Origin: Candidatus Microthrix parvicella Bio17-1
GTDB taxonomy: Bacteria > Actinomycetota > Acidimicrobiia > Acidimicrobiales > Microtrichaceae
DNA: 64,000 bases
NCBI RefSeq assembly: GCF_000299415.1
Contig: NZ_AMPG01000001.1
Coordinates: 1,426,001 to 1,490,000 of the forward strand
Direction of reading: 5' to 3'
The translations under genes were made by a program, and so were the position numbers. The stretch's first letter is position 1. Every line of letters begins with the position of its first letter. Shown here piece after piece: positions 26,335-35,415 of this stretch. A model generated the notes under the pieces. The model saw nothing but the letters and a program-made list of their open reading frames with translations. It made no database searches and was not told the origin of the DNA.

Positions 26335-27138
26335 ATGAGTGAATTTCCTGTACCTCCGACCGGATCAACCCCCTATTCGTCCTCGGTGCCCGGTGGTTCA
26401 GGCGTGGCGACTGATGCACCGGCGGCCCACTCGGTCGGCGCCACGAAGGCCTACGGAGCGGGCGACACCCAGGTGCTGGCACTCAACGACGTGACCGTCG
26501 CATTTCCGTCGGCCCGCTTCACCGCCATCATGGGGCCCTCCGGTTCGGGCAAATCCACCCTGATGCACTGCATGGCCGGGCTCGACACCCTGACGGCCGG
26601 CCAGGTGTTCATCGGCGACACCGATCTGTCGACACTGTCCGACAAGGAACGCACCCTGCTGCGGCGCGAGCAGGTGGGGTTCGTGTTTCAGGCATTCAAC
26701 CTGATCCCCACGTTGACCGCGTCGGAGAACATCACCCTGCCACTCGACCTGGGCGGCACCAAGCCGGATCAGGGCTGGCTGGACACCGTCATCGGCACCG
26801 TTGGATTGACCGACCGGCTGTCGCACCGTCCCAGCGAACTGTCAGGCGGCCAGCAACAGCGGGTGGCGGTGGCCCGGGCGATGGCCACCCGTCCCCAGAT
26901 CATCTTTGCCGACGAGCCCACCGGCAACCTCGACTCCACCTCTGGTGCCGAGGTACTCAGCTTCATGCGTTCGGCCGTCGACGACTACGGCCAGACGGTT
27001 GTGATGGTCACCCATGACCCGGTGGCGGCCAGCTATGCCCACCAGGTGATCTTCCTGGTCGACGGCCGCGTGGTCGGTGACCTGCAACAGCCCACCGCCG
27101 AATCGGTACTCGACCGTATGAAGGGCTTGGGCAACTGA
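26335..27138 (+). CDS. ABC transporter ATP-binding protein (MacB/LolD type)
   Basis: A 267-residue ATPase. Walker A is GPSGSGKST, the Q-loop is FQAFNLIPTLTA, the signature is LSGGQQQRVAVARA, Walker B is IIFADEPTGNLD, and the H-loop is MVTHD. The FNLIPTLTA and EPTGNLDS segments are typical of the MacB/LolD/FtsE subgroup that pairs with FtsX-fold permeases. About 35 residues of Ser/Pro-rich extension precede the domain. The permease gene starts 28 bp downstream, so the pair forms one exporter. Confidence 0.93.
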   Translation: MSEFPVPPTGSTPYSSSVPGGSGVATDAPAAHSVGATKAYGAGDTQVLALNDVTVAFPSARFTAIMGPSGSGKSTLMHCMAGLDTLTAGQVFIGDTDLSTLSDKERTLLRREQVGFVFQAFNLIPTLTASENITLPLDLGGTKPDQGWLDTVIGTVGLTDRLSHRPSELSGGQQQRVAVARAMATRPQIIFADEPTGNLDSTSGAEVLSFMRSAVDDYGQTVVMVTHDPVAASYAHQVIFLVDGRVVGDLQQPTAESVLDRMKGLGN

Positions 27139-27166
27139 GCAGGACGGACGTCGGCAGCCCCACCCC

Positions 27167-29803
27167 ATGATCCGCATTGCGCTGACCGGGCTGCGGGGCC
27201 ACCGAACCAGGCTGGCGCTGTCCGCGCTGGCAGTCGTGCTCGGTGTCGCCTTTCTGTCCGGCATCCAACTGCTGGGCAACACCCTGACCGAGACGGCGAC
27301 CGGCCTGATCTCCTCGACCCTCGAGGGCACCGATGCAGTGGTGCGCTCCACGTCGGTGCAGACCTCCGCTTTTGCCGAGGTGCGCCAAACGGTGCCCGCC
27401 GACCTGGTCGATGACGTTGACGACGTCGACGGGGTGGCCGGGGTCGCAGGGGTGGTGCAGGGGTTCGGTCGGGTGATCGGCCCCGGCGGCGAACCAATCG
27501 ACTCGGGATTGGTCCCCACGCTCGTCACCAACTGGATTGCCGACCCCCAACTGGCCCAGGGCGCGTTGGTGGTGGGTCGCCCCCCCAAGAAGCCCACCGA
27601 GATCGTGTTGGACCCGCGGACCGCCGCCGACGAACACATTCGGGTTGGGGACACCATGTCGCTCCAGGGTGCCGTCGGCCTGCGCAGCTACCAGGTGGTG
27701 GGCATCGGCGGGCTGGGCCCGACCGGCGAGGACAACATCGGCGCCCGGGTGGTGTTTCTCTCCTCCGAGCAGGCAATGGAGTTCACCGGTGCCGACGGCC
27801 AGTTCGCGTTCGTGACCCTGCGGGCCGCCCCCGGCGTCGGCCAGCAGGGGTTGGCCGACCGCGTGAACGATTCACTGCCACCCGGATACGAGGCGGTCAC
27901 CGGCGAGCGTTACGTGGCCGATACCCAAAAACAGGCCGGCGGCGCGTTGGGACTGCTGACCCAATTGGTGTCGGTTTTTGGCTACGTGGGGCTGTTCGTC
28001 GGGGGCATCATCATCGCGAACACCTTCTCGATCCTGATCACCCAGCGCACGAGGGAGTTGGCGTTGATGCGTGCCTGCGGTGCGAGCCGCGCCCAGGTGC
28101 TCGGCTCGATCATGATCGAGGCGACGCTCGTGGGTGTGCTCGGATCGATCGTCGGACTGGGCATTGGCGTGGTGGGGGTCATCGGCCTGTTACAACTGGT
28201 GGGGAACCTGATCACGTTGCCCACCACGGTGCCAACGCTGACGCCCTTGGTGGTATTCGGCAGCCTGATCGTGGGCGTGGCGACCACAGTGGCGGCTTCG
28301 ATGGTGCCGGGCTGGCGGGCCACCCGCATCTCCCCGGTGGCTGCACTCGGCGAGGTGGCGGAGGACCGGGGACGCGGTTCTGTTACCCGTCGGTTGCTGG
28401 GCATGGTGATGGCGCTGGGGGGCCTGGCCGCCGGGTCGCTGGCGCTGTTCGCCATCGACGCCAACGCCAGGCTGACCCTCGTTGCGGGCGATCCAGCGGC
28501 GGGCACCGCTGCCACAGCGGTCAACCTGCGCACCGTGGTGTTCTCAGTCAGCGCTGCGATCACCCTGCTGTCGTTCCTCGTAGTGGGGCCGGTGGTGGTC
28601 GGGCCGGTCGGTCGGATCATCGGCTGGCCCCTTCGGTTGGGCGGGGGTCCGGTGGGACACATCGCCGGCGAAAACGCACGCCGCAATCCCAGCCGTACCA
28701 CCGCCACGGCGGCGGCGCTGACCATCGGCGTGGCCATCGCCACCACACTGGCGGTGTTCGTCGCCTCGCTGGTCGGCAGCGTCAAGGCCGGCTTCTCAGA
28801 TCAGTTGCGCGGCCAGATCGTGGTGTCATCCGGCCTGGGCGGCGCCACCTCCGGCGGGCTCCCCGAGGGCGTGATGGGTGACGTGGCCGCCACCAGCGGC
28901 GTGGACACCCTGGCCCGAGTGCGATTCATTCCTGCCACGGTCACCGGAGTCGACGGCAACCCCACCGGGGGCGGATCGGTCTCGGGCGTCGACCCCAAGC
29001 CGTTCTTCTCGCTGGTCAAGGTGCCGCTCATCGGCGGGACCGCGGCTTCGCTGACGCCGGGCACGGTCGCCGTTGACGCGGACACCGCTCGTGCCAACGC
29101 ATGGGCGGTCGGCGACAGCATCAGCGTGTTCTACCCCCAGGTTGGGGCGGTTGAGTACCCCATCTCCCTGTTGTTCGAGGGCCCCATCGGCACAGCGAGC
29201 TTCCTGATGCCCATGGAGAACCTCGATGACGTGACCGCCGTGGCCTTCCGCCAGGACGCGCTCTACTACATCTCGGTCACGCCGGGCTCCGACCCGACCG
29301 TGGTCGCCGACCGGATCGACGGCGAGCTGAGACGGGTTGCACCCGCCGCCAAGGCGCAACTGGTCCCGCAGTGGCTCGACGACACGGTGGCCACGTTCAA
29401 CCTGGCTCTCAACCTGGTGTACGTGATGCTGGGGTTCACCGTGCTGCTGTCGTTGTTCGGCATCGTCAACACGCTGTACCTCTCGATTTACGAGCGCACC
29501 CGCGAGCTGGGACTGCTGCGATCTGTGGGGGCCACGCGCGTCCAGGTCCGTCGCCTGGTGTTGGCCGAGTCGGTGATCATGGCCTCCATCGGCACGTCGG
29601 TGGGTATCACCCTGGGCGTGTGGTTTGGTGCGGGTCTGTTCACCGTGCTGTCGGGCAACATCGCGGCAGCCACCATCCACGTGCCGTGGGTGCAGTTGGT
29701 GGTGCTGGGTCTGGGTGGGGCCATCGCCGGCATGGCGGCCGGCTGGTGGCCAGCCGGGCGGGCCGCCCGTCGGCCCATCCTCTCGGCAATCGGATACGAG
29801 TAG
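27167..29803 (+). CDS. FtsX-like ABC transporter permease
   Basis: An 878-residue integral membrane protein with an N-terminal helix (residues 15-40), a large extracellular MacB-type domain, an FtsX domain with three helices including ITQRTRELALMRACGASRAQ, a middle membrane pair, a second extracellular domain, and a C-terminal FtsX domain with SIYERTRELGLLRSVGATRVQ. The two-domain layout of FtsX repeats is usual for actinobacterial mechanotransmission-type exporters of lipids, peptides or antibiotics. Substrate is unknown. It is the partner of the ATPase just upstream. Confidence 0.92.
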   Translation: MIRIALTGLRGHRTRLALSALAVVLGVAFLSGIQLLGNTLTETATGLISSTLEGTDAVVRSTSVQTSAFAEVRQTVPADLVDDVDDVDGVAGVAGVVQGFGRVIGPGGEPIDSGLVPTLVTNWIADPQLAQGALVVGRPPKKPTEIVLDPRTAADEHIRVGDTMSLQGAVGLRSYQVVGIGGLGPTGEDNIGARVVFLSSEQAMEFTGADGQFAFVTLRAAPGVGQQGLADRVNDSLPPGYEAVTGERYVADTQKQAGGALGLLTQLVSVFGYVGLFVGGIIIANTFSILITQRTRELALMRACGASRAQVLGSIMIEATLVGVLGSIVGLGIGVVGVIGLLQLVGNLITLPTTVPTLTPLVVFGSLIVGVATTVAASMVPGWRATRISPVAALGEVAEDRGRGSVTRRLLGMVMALGGLAAGSLALFAIDANARLTLVAGDPAAGTAATAVNLRTVVFSVSAAITLLSFLVVGPVVVGPVGRIIGWPLRLGGGPVGHIAGENARRNPSRTTATAAALTIGVAIATTLAVFVASLVGSVKAGFSDQLRGQIVVSSGLGGATSGGLPEGVMGDVAATSGVDTLARVRFIPATVTGVDGNPTGGGSVSGVDPKPFFSLVKVPLIGGTAASLTPGTVAVDADTARANAWAVGDSISVFYPQVGAVEYPISLLFEGPIGTASFLMPMENLDDVTAVAFRQDALYYISVTPGSDPTVVADRIDGELRRVAPAAKAQLVPQWLDDTVATFNLALNLVYVMLGFTVLLSLFGIVNTLYLSIYERTRELGLLRSVGATRVQVRRLVLAESVIMASIGTSVGITLGVWFGAGLFTVLSGNIAAATIHVPWVQLVVLGLGGAIAGMAAGWWPAGRAARRPILSAIGYE

Positions 29804-29864
29804 CCACCGCGGGCGCGAGCCACCCCGACCCCGCCGGTGGGCGCAGCCTGGTAGACCGCTGGGC

Positions 29865-30251
29865 ATGATCGACCCCAAGAACGTTCCAGCCGAGGTACTC
29901 GGGTTTCTCGTTGAGCGTCACCTGGCCACGCTCACCACGCTGCTTCCCGACGGATCGCTCCATTCGGTTGCGGTCGGCTTCACCTGGGACGACGCTGCGG
30001 GACTGGCTCGCGTCATCACGTTCGCCCCCTCACGCAAGGCCCGCAACCTGGTCGACGGCGGCCGAGCGTCGGTGTGTCAGGTGGACGGCGGTCGGTTCCT
30101 GTCGCTGGAGGGCCCCGCTGTGGTGACCTCGGAGCCCGACCGGGTGGCCGAAGGGGTCAATCGCTACGCAGAGCGTTATCGCCAACCCAAGGAACGGGAC
30201 GACCGGGTGGTCATCGAGATCGCGGTCGAGAACATCAGGGGCCGGGCCTGA
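29865..30251 (+). CDS. PPOX-class flavin/F420-binding protein
   Basis: A 128-residue split-barrel protein starting MIDPKNVPAEVLGFLVERH. The segments LATLTTLLPDGSLHSVAVGF and ITFAPSRKARNLVDGGRASV match the pyridoxamine 5'-phosphate oxidase-like superfamily; actinobacterial members of this size often bind F420 and reduce small molecules. It lies 61 bp after the permease and may share its transcript. True substrate unknown. Confidence 0.78.
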   Translation: MIDPKNVPAEVLGFLVERHLATLTTLLPDGSLHSVAVGFTWDDAAGLARVITFAPSRKARNLVDGGRASVCQVDGGRFLSLEGPAVVTSEPDRVAEGVNRYAERYRQPKERDDRVVIEIAVENIRGRA

Positions 30252-30253
30252 CC

Positions 30254-30280
30254 GTGGTGGGTCCGAGCAACCCCCACCAC
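30254..30280. terminator. Bidirectional hairpin between convergent genes
   Basis: GTGGTGGG (30254-30261) pairs with CCCACCAC (30273-30280). It lies in the 62-bp gap between the stops of the PPOX gene and the convergent nicotinamidase. No T-run. Confidence 0.5.
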
Positions 30281-30313
30281 CCCTGAACTTGGGGCGTGAT
30301 GGAACGGCGGTGA

Positions 30314-30994
30314 TTACGCGATCGCGACGCCGATCCTGGCCAGCGTCGCCACGGTCCGCTCGCCGTCGGACTCCACGACAGGGGCGCTGGCGGCGCGCAC
30401 CAGGGTGGTGGTGAAGCCCAGCGAGTGGGCATCGAGCGCGGTGGCTTTCACGCACACGTCCAGCGCCAGTCCAACGACGACCACCCGCTCGATGTGTCGC
30501 TCCTCCAGCAGATCGGCCAGACCGGTCGATGAGGTCTCGCCCGACTCGGGGTCGGCCATCGTAAACGCCGAGTAACCGTCCTCGCCGCCGGTGCCCTTGC
30601 GAACCGTCGGACCGTCAACCACCAGGTCGGCGTGGTACTCCGCCCCCCAGGTGTCGCGAACACAGTGCACCGGCCATTGCCCACCGCCGGTCACGAAGTG
30701 TGGGGTGGCCGGCGGGTGCCAATCCTGGGAGTACACGACGAACGCACCGGCTGCAGTCGCCTCGGCGATTTCGACGTTGGTCGCCTTCACCACCTCGGGC
30801 CCACCCGAAACGAACAGCGAGCCACCCGGGTCTGCGAAATCATTCTGCACGTCGACGATTACCAATGCGGTGTGCTCGTCGTAGCGGGGCCGTAGATCAT
30901 CCTCGGGCTCGGGCTCCAGCGGCGGTGCGCCCTGATCGGCGAACAGGCCACCGAGGTCGTCATCCGGGTTGGTCATGTTGAAGATTTGGCCCAT
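30314..30994 (-). CDS. pncA: Nicotinamidase (isochorismatase family)
   Basis: A 226-residue cysteine hydrolase that deamidates nicotinamide to nicotinate for NAD salvage. The catalytic triad is visible as Asp in VIVDVQNDF, Lys in VRKGTGG and Cys in LALDVCVKATALDA. The metal-site residues DWHP and H in PPATPHF are present. About 30 acidic residues precede the domain. Starts at 30994 (MGQIFN) and 30976 (MTNPDD) are both possible. It is divergent from pncB, which uses its product, so the intergenic 56 bp probably holds shared control. Confidence 0.88.
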   Translation of the reverse strand: MGQIFNMTNPDDDLGGLFADQGAPPLEPEPEDDLRPRYDEHTALVIVDVQNDFADPGGSLFVSGGPEVVKATNVEIAEATAAGAFVVYSQDWHPPATPHFVTGGGQWPVHCVRDTWGAEYHADLVVDGPTVRKGTGGEDGYSAFTMADPESGETSSTGLADLLEERHIERVVVVGLALDVCVKATALDAHSLGFTTTLVRAASAPVVESDGERTVATLARIGVAIA

Positions 30995-31050
30995 TGCCCG
31001 AAGGTACCCGGTCGTACCGCAACGGGGACACGCGGCCGTAGGTTGCGGGG

Positions 31051-32617
31051 ATGAGCGTTCCGCACACCGGCACCGGCGACAGGCTCCTCGGAGGCATCCT
31101 GTCGACCGACTTCTACCAACTGACCATGGCGCAGCTGTACTTCCGGGCTGGACTGGCCGACCGCCCGGCCCGTTTTGAGCACTTCTTCCGCAGCTACCCG
31201 GACTACGGACGGCACCAGGCCGGGTACTGCGTGGCCGCCGGGATGGCGCCGTTCGCCAAGTGGATGACCGACGCGCACCCCACCGACGCCGACCTGGAGG
31301 CGTTGCGGGGGCACCGCAGCTCCACGGGTCAGGCGTTGTTCGGCGACGACTTCCTGGGCTGGTTCGCCGACCTCGACTTCTCGGCGCTCACGCTGCACGC
31401 GGTGCCCGAGGGTCGTGTGGTTCACCCCAACACGCCGATCACCGTGGTGGAGGGCCCGCTGGCCGCCGCCCAACTGCTGGAGACCCCGCTGTTGAACCGG
31501 CTGAACTTTCCCACGCTGATCGCCACCAAAGCCGCCCGCGTCAGCGAATCGGCACTGGGCCGTCCCGTGCTGGAGTTCGGCATGCGTCGCGCCGCCGAGG
31601 CGGGCGCCGACGCGGCCACCCGGGCGGCATTGGTGGGCGGTGCCACCTCCACGTCCAACACCGCCGCCGGATACACCTGGGGGGTGGACCCGTCTGGAAC
31701 CCACGCCCACTCGATGATCCAGGCCTACCTGGCGCTGGGCGAGGGCGAGCGGGCGGCGTTTCAGGCCTACGCCGACACCTACCCGGACGATTGCCTGCTA
31801 CTCGTCGACACCGTCGACACGCTCGGCAGCGGCGTTCCCAACGCCATCGCCGTCTTTGAAGGTCTCCGCCGCCGGGGTCACCGACCGGTGGGGATTCGCC
31901 TGGATTCCGGCGACCTCGCCTACCTCGCCATCCAAGCCGCCCGGGCAGCTGAACCAGGCGGGCTTCGACGAGGCGACCATTGTCTTGTCCAGCCAACTGG
32001 ACGAGCTCACGATCTGGCAGATCACCCATCAGATTCAGGAGGAGGCGTCCCATGCCGGGCTCGATGCCCAGGCGGTGATCAACCGCCTGGTGTTCGGCGT
32101 TGGTTCGCGCTTGGCCACCAGCGACGGGTCACCCAGCCTCGATGGCGTCTACAAGCTGGTGGCGCTGAAACGAGATGGTGCGTGGCAGCCCGCCATCAAA
32201 CGATCTGACACGCCCGAGAAGGTGCTCAACCCGGGGACGAAACGTCTCTGGCGCGTCACCGATCAGCAGGGCATGGCTACCGCCGACGTGTTGTCCACCG
32301 CCGACGAAGCGCTCCTTCCCGGTGCCGCCATGGCGCTGCACCACCATTCGCGTGCAGATGTCTCCCGGGTGATTCGAGCCGAGGAGTGGGCCGGCGCTGA
32401 CGAACTGCTTCAGCGGGTGATCGCTGACGGCGAGGTGGTGAGCGACGGCGGCATGGAAGCGCTGAACGACCTTGGGGTGATCTCTGAACGCCGGCGGGCC
32501 GACGTGGCCGCCCTCGGGCCCGGCGTTCGACGGTTGGTCAATCCGCACACGTACCACGTGTCCATCACCGAGTCGCTGTGGGATCTGAAACAGGAACTGC
32601 TGGCCAAGCTGGGGTAG
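31051..32617 (+). pseudogene. pncB: Nicotinate phosphoribosyltransferase, frameshifted
   Basis: Nicotinate phosphoribosyltransferase makes NaMN from nicotinate and PRPP. The first frame (31051 to about 31944) carries [37 protein letters not shown] and [12 protein letters not shown]. The rest, from [16 protein letters not shown] to the C-terminus WDLKQELLAKLG, lies in the next frame. The break is in CCGGGCAGC at 31941-31949: removing one G from the GGG at 31943-31945 restores an uninterrupted protein of about 521 residues. Both halves look fully conserved, so this is a recent mutation, a sequencing error or, less likely, programmed shifting. Confidence 0.88.
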
Positions 32618-32954
32618 GCGGAGCCCATTTCCCGGTGGCGTGGCGGTTGATCCTCGCGTCATCCCACACGAAGTCCACCCGTCCCCACTGGAACTTCCGC
32701 TGGCTGGGCGGCGGCTGAAACGACGTGCCCTCAAGGATCTCAGGGAACAGGAACTCCATGTCGCCGGCGGTCCCCGGCTGCTCGAAGCGCTGGTCGACCA
32801 CGGCACGCAGCACCACCAACCAGGCCCAACACCGGCCCCTTGCCACTCGGCGACACTCCATCGCAGGGGAGATGCCGAACTTCCGCAACTGGGTTCGAGT
32901 GAGCAGCCCGTGCCGACACAACGCCGCCTGGTGGACAGGAGCCTCGTCGATCAT
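32618..32954 (-). pseudogene. Remnant of AbiEi/DUF559-type protein
   Basis: The minus-strand frame starting MIDEAPVHQAALCRHG at 32954 matches the winged-helix start of AbiEi-like proteins common in actinobacteria (GLLTRTQLRKFGISPAME). A gap follows, and then a fragment like the C-terminal nuclease-fold part (WGRVDFVWDDARI). The middle is missing and the end runs antisense into pncB. A deletion remnant is the best reading. Confidence 0.45.
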
Positions 32955-32984
32955 CCCCCGAGCATGCGGCCCCGACCGCCGGGG

Positions 32985-33917
32985 TCAGCTCCAGCCGGTG
33001 CTGATGCCCAGCAGGTCCTCGACCGCGGCGATGTCACCGGCGAGGTCCACTCGCAGCCTCGAACGCAGGTCGTCATCCATCGGGTCGGACGGAGCATCGT
33101 TGCGGGGCGAGGTGTCCAACACCCGATGGCGGGGCAGGCCCAGTCGATCGGTGACCCGGTCGATGAAGGCCTGCGGGTCGTCGTAGAACACCTCGGCGGT
33201 CACCACCATCACCTGCTCGCGGCCATACGCGTCAAACCAACGCTGGAGCATCGGCGCATAGCGACCCTGATCGACGTAGCTCTGGTGACGATGTGCAAAC
33301 GAGGTGACCGTCGGGTCGGCCAGGATGCGGGCCGCCTCCCCCTTTGTTCGGTCGGCCTCCGCCTCGATGGCGGCGGGAAAGCCGAGCGCCTCGCTATGGC
33401 GCCTGCGCTCCTTCCAGTGTGAGTAGGCCCGATCGATCGGGTTGCGGAGCACAGCCACCACGAGCGCGTCGGGCGCCACCTGCGCAGCTCGGACGGGGGC
33501 GAGCGGGTGATACAGGTCATACGGTGACGACTCACCGGTCGCCGGCGCGTACCCAAGCCGACCCTCGGCCCGGCGACGCGTTCGAGTAGATGCAAAGTGC
33601 GACAACCACCAGCGCTCGCCCCGGTGCCACTCCTCGGAAAAAAAGTAGGTGCCCTTGGAGTTGGGGGTGGGGAACTGGGTCAGCATGCCCGGATGCTCGG
33701 CCAAGTACTGCCAGAGCGAGGTGGTGCCACCCCGCTTGGAACCCACGATCAACAATTCGGGCGGGGGGCGCCGAGCGGCGGTGGCCCTTCCGTATCGACT
33801 GAGAACGGCCTTGGCCGCTGAGGCCAGGTGCGGACCCATGGGGTGCTGACGTACACGTTCTCGAGCCGCTCGCAAGGCTGACGGTGTCTCGACTTCCTGA
33901 GTGGGATCGGTACTCAT
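32985..33917 (-). CDS. PAPS-dependent sulfotransferase
   Basis: A 310-residue soluble sulfotransferase that should transfer sulfate from PAPS. The 5'-phosphosulfate loop is VGSKRGGTTSLWQYL (near residue 58), and the 3'-phosphate motif is VLRNPIDRAYSHW, in which Arg and Ser contact PAPS. The catalytic region and HRHQSYVDQGRYAPML resemble NodH/heparan-type carbohydrate sulfotransferases. It is the last gene of the minus-strand polysaccharide cluster, 7 bp after the Wzy-like gene, so a sulfated glycan is a reasonable inference. No sulfate-activation genes lie nearby. Confidence 0.88.
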   Translation of the reverse strand: MSTDPTQEVETPSALRAARERVRQHPMGPHLASAAKAVLSRYGRATAARRPPPELLIVGSKRGGTTSLWQYLAEHPGMLTQFPTPNSKGTYFFSEEWHRGERWWLSHFASTRTRRRAEGRLGYAPATGESSPYDLYHPLAPVRAAQVAPDALVVAVLRNPIDRAYSHWKERRRHSEALGFPAAIEAEADRTKGEAARILADPTVTSFAHRHQSYVDQGRYAPMLQRWFDAYGREQVMVVTAEVFYDDPQAFIDRVTDRLGLPRHRVLDTSPRNDAPSDPMDDDLRSRLRVDLAGDIAAVEDLLGISTGWS

Positions 33918-33924
33918 ATCGACC

Positions 33925-35415
33925 TCAGTCGGCTCCCGCCAGGATGGATTGAGGGTGACGGGCAAGGATCGGAGCCGGTTCCGCCGCCGGTGCCTCCTTG
34001 GCACGACGGCGGCCGGCGGCCCGCTCCCAGCGATCGCGTTGCACCAGCCCGGCCGCCACGCCCACGATTGGGAGCTGCGGCAGCAGCCCGTAGAACCCGA
34101 ACTGCAGCAGGAAGATCACCAACACGACCGCTGACCAAACCTCCACGTCGCGGCGGGTGCGCAGCGCCGCCCAGGTGGTGCGCACCATCCAGTAGACGAA
34201 CAGCGCAAGCGCAACAAAACCGTGGTTGTACATGATCCACCACACCAGGCCGTGGGTGCCGATCGGCGGGGTGCCCTCCTGTGGGGTCGGGGCACCCCAC
34301 CCAATCAGCGGAGACTCCAGGGCACCACCCCAGGCATCCACGTACAGCGTGGCCCGCGACTCGTTTGAATCCGTCGCAGTCTCAATTTTGGTGAACACGA
34401 GGTCACCCAATGGCGAAAAGGCCAACAGCAGCGCCACCACCACCGCCAGGCCAACCGCCACCTTCGCACCGGTCCAATCGCCGCTCATCGCCCGGCGGGC
34501 CGCCCAGTAGACGAACAGCACTGCGATGGACATCCACAGACCACGATTGAACGAGAACGCCGTCGGCACGGTCGACAGCGCCAGCATCACCTGGCCGAAG
34601 CGACGCCGCCGTGCCAGTGGTGAACGCACGAATGCCCCGAAAAAGAACGGGAGGGTCAGGCCCATGGTGGAACCCCAGCCGTTGGCGAAGGCCATCGGCG
34701 CCGAGGGGCGGGCCAGGGTGTAACCCAAATAGTTGGTGACCTCCGCCAAGCGCAGGCTGCTGACGGAATCGATGAACCCGCTGGTGGCGACACCCTCGGG
34801 CAGGATCAGCTGCAGGCCACTCGGTGCGGTGAACGTGCCCGCAACCAACGCCAGATAACCGAACCCGACACAGCCGACGAAGATCAACCCCAGCCAGTAC
34901 TGCACCACCTGGGTCGGCAGGCGTTGGCGGGGAACGTTTGCGAACCACACGAGGCAGGCCCAGAGCGAGGCCATGATCACCCAGCGGTAACCGAACAGCA
35001 TCAGCCCCTGGGCCTCTTCGATATGGACTCCCGAGAGCCCCACGATGACGAGGAACCCGCTCAGAGCGACAGCGCCGGTGGGCACTCGGAAGCGGGACGG
35101 TCGAGCCAGGATCACCGGCCCGAACGCAACTGCCGGCAGCACCCACACGAACGGGTACAGGCCAAGCAGCCACAACACCGGCATGCCGAGCGACCATAAG
35201 GCCACGGGCCACCCGATGGACAGATACCTCCGGGCACTGAACGAACGGTCCGAGCACTCATCGGTGCTGCGCCTTCGCTGGGGCGCCAATGACCATGTGG
35301 TGTTCCCAGGCGGTCGCGGTTGCGAACGGGCGGCATGCTCGAAGCACTCGACCCGGACCGGCACAGGTTCCGCGCCTGACCGGCGCCGCTCAGCCACGAT
35401 GGGCGACCGTGTCAT
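33925..35415 (-). CDS. O-antigen ligase / Wzy-type polymerase
   Basis: A 496-residue polytopic membrane protein with about ten to twelve hydrophobic segments. A loop reading GWGSTMGLTLPFFFGAF and the segment FNRGLWMSIAVL are followed by the periplasmic part ATLYVDAWGGALESPLIGWG, typical of the O-antigen ligase/Wzy family. About 65 residues of basic, disordered N-terminus precede the first helix, so the true start may be downstream of 35415. It should polymerise or ligate lipid-linked oligosaccharides, partnering with the Wzx-Wzz fusion upstream. Confidence 0.8.
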   Translation of the reverse strand: MTRSPIVAERRRSGAEPVPVRVECFEHAARSQPRPPGNTTWSLAPQRRRSTDECSDRSFSARRYLSIGWPVALWSLGMPVLWLLGLYPFVWVLPAVAFGPVILARPSRFRVPTGAVALSGFLVIVGLSGVHIEEAQGLMLFGYRWVIMASLWACLVWFANVPRQRLPTQVVQYWLGLIFVGCVGFGYLALVAGTFTAPSGLQLILPEGVATSGFIDSVSSLRLAEVTNYLGYTLARPSAPMAFANGWGSTMGLTLPFFFGAFVRSPLARRRRFGQVMLALSTVPTAFSFNRGLWMSIAVLFVYWAARRAMSGDWTGAKVAVGLAVVVALLLAFSPLGDLVFTKIETATDSNESRATLYVDAWGGALESPLIGWGAPTPQEGTPPIGTHGLVWWIMYNHGFVALALFVYWMVRTTWAALRTRRDVEVWSAVVLVIFLLQFGFYGLLPQLPIVGVAAGLVQRDRWERAAGRRRAKEAPAAEPAPILARHPQSILAGAD

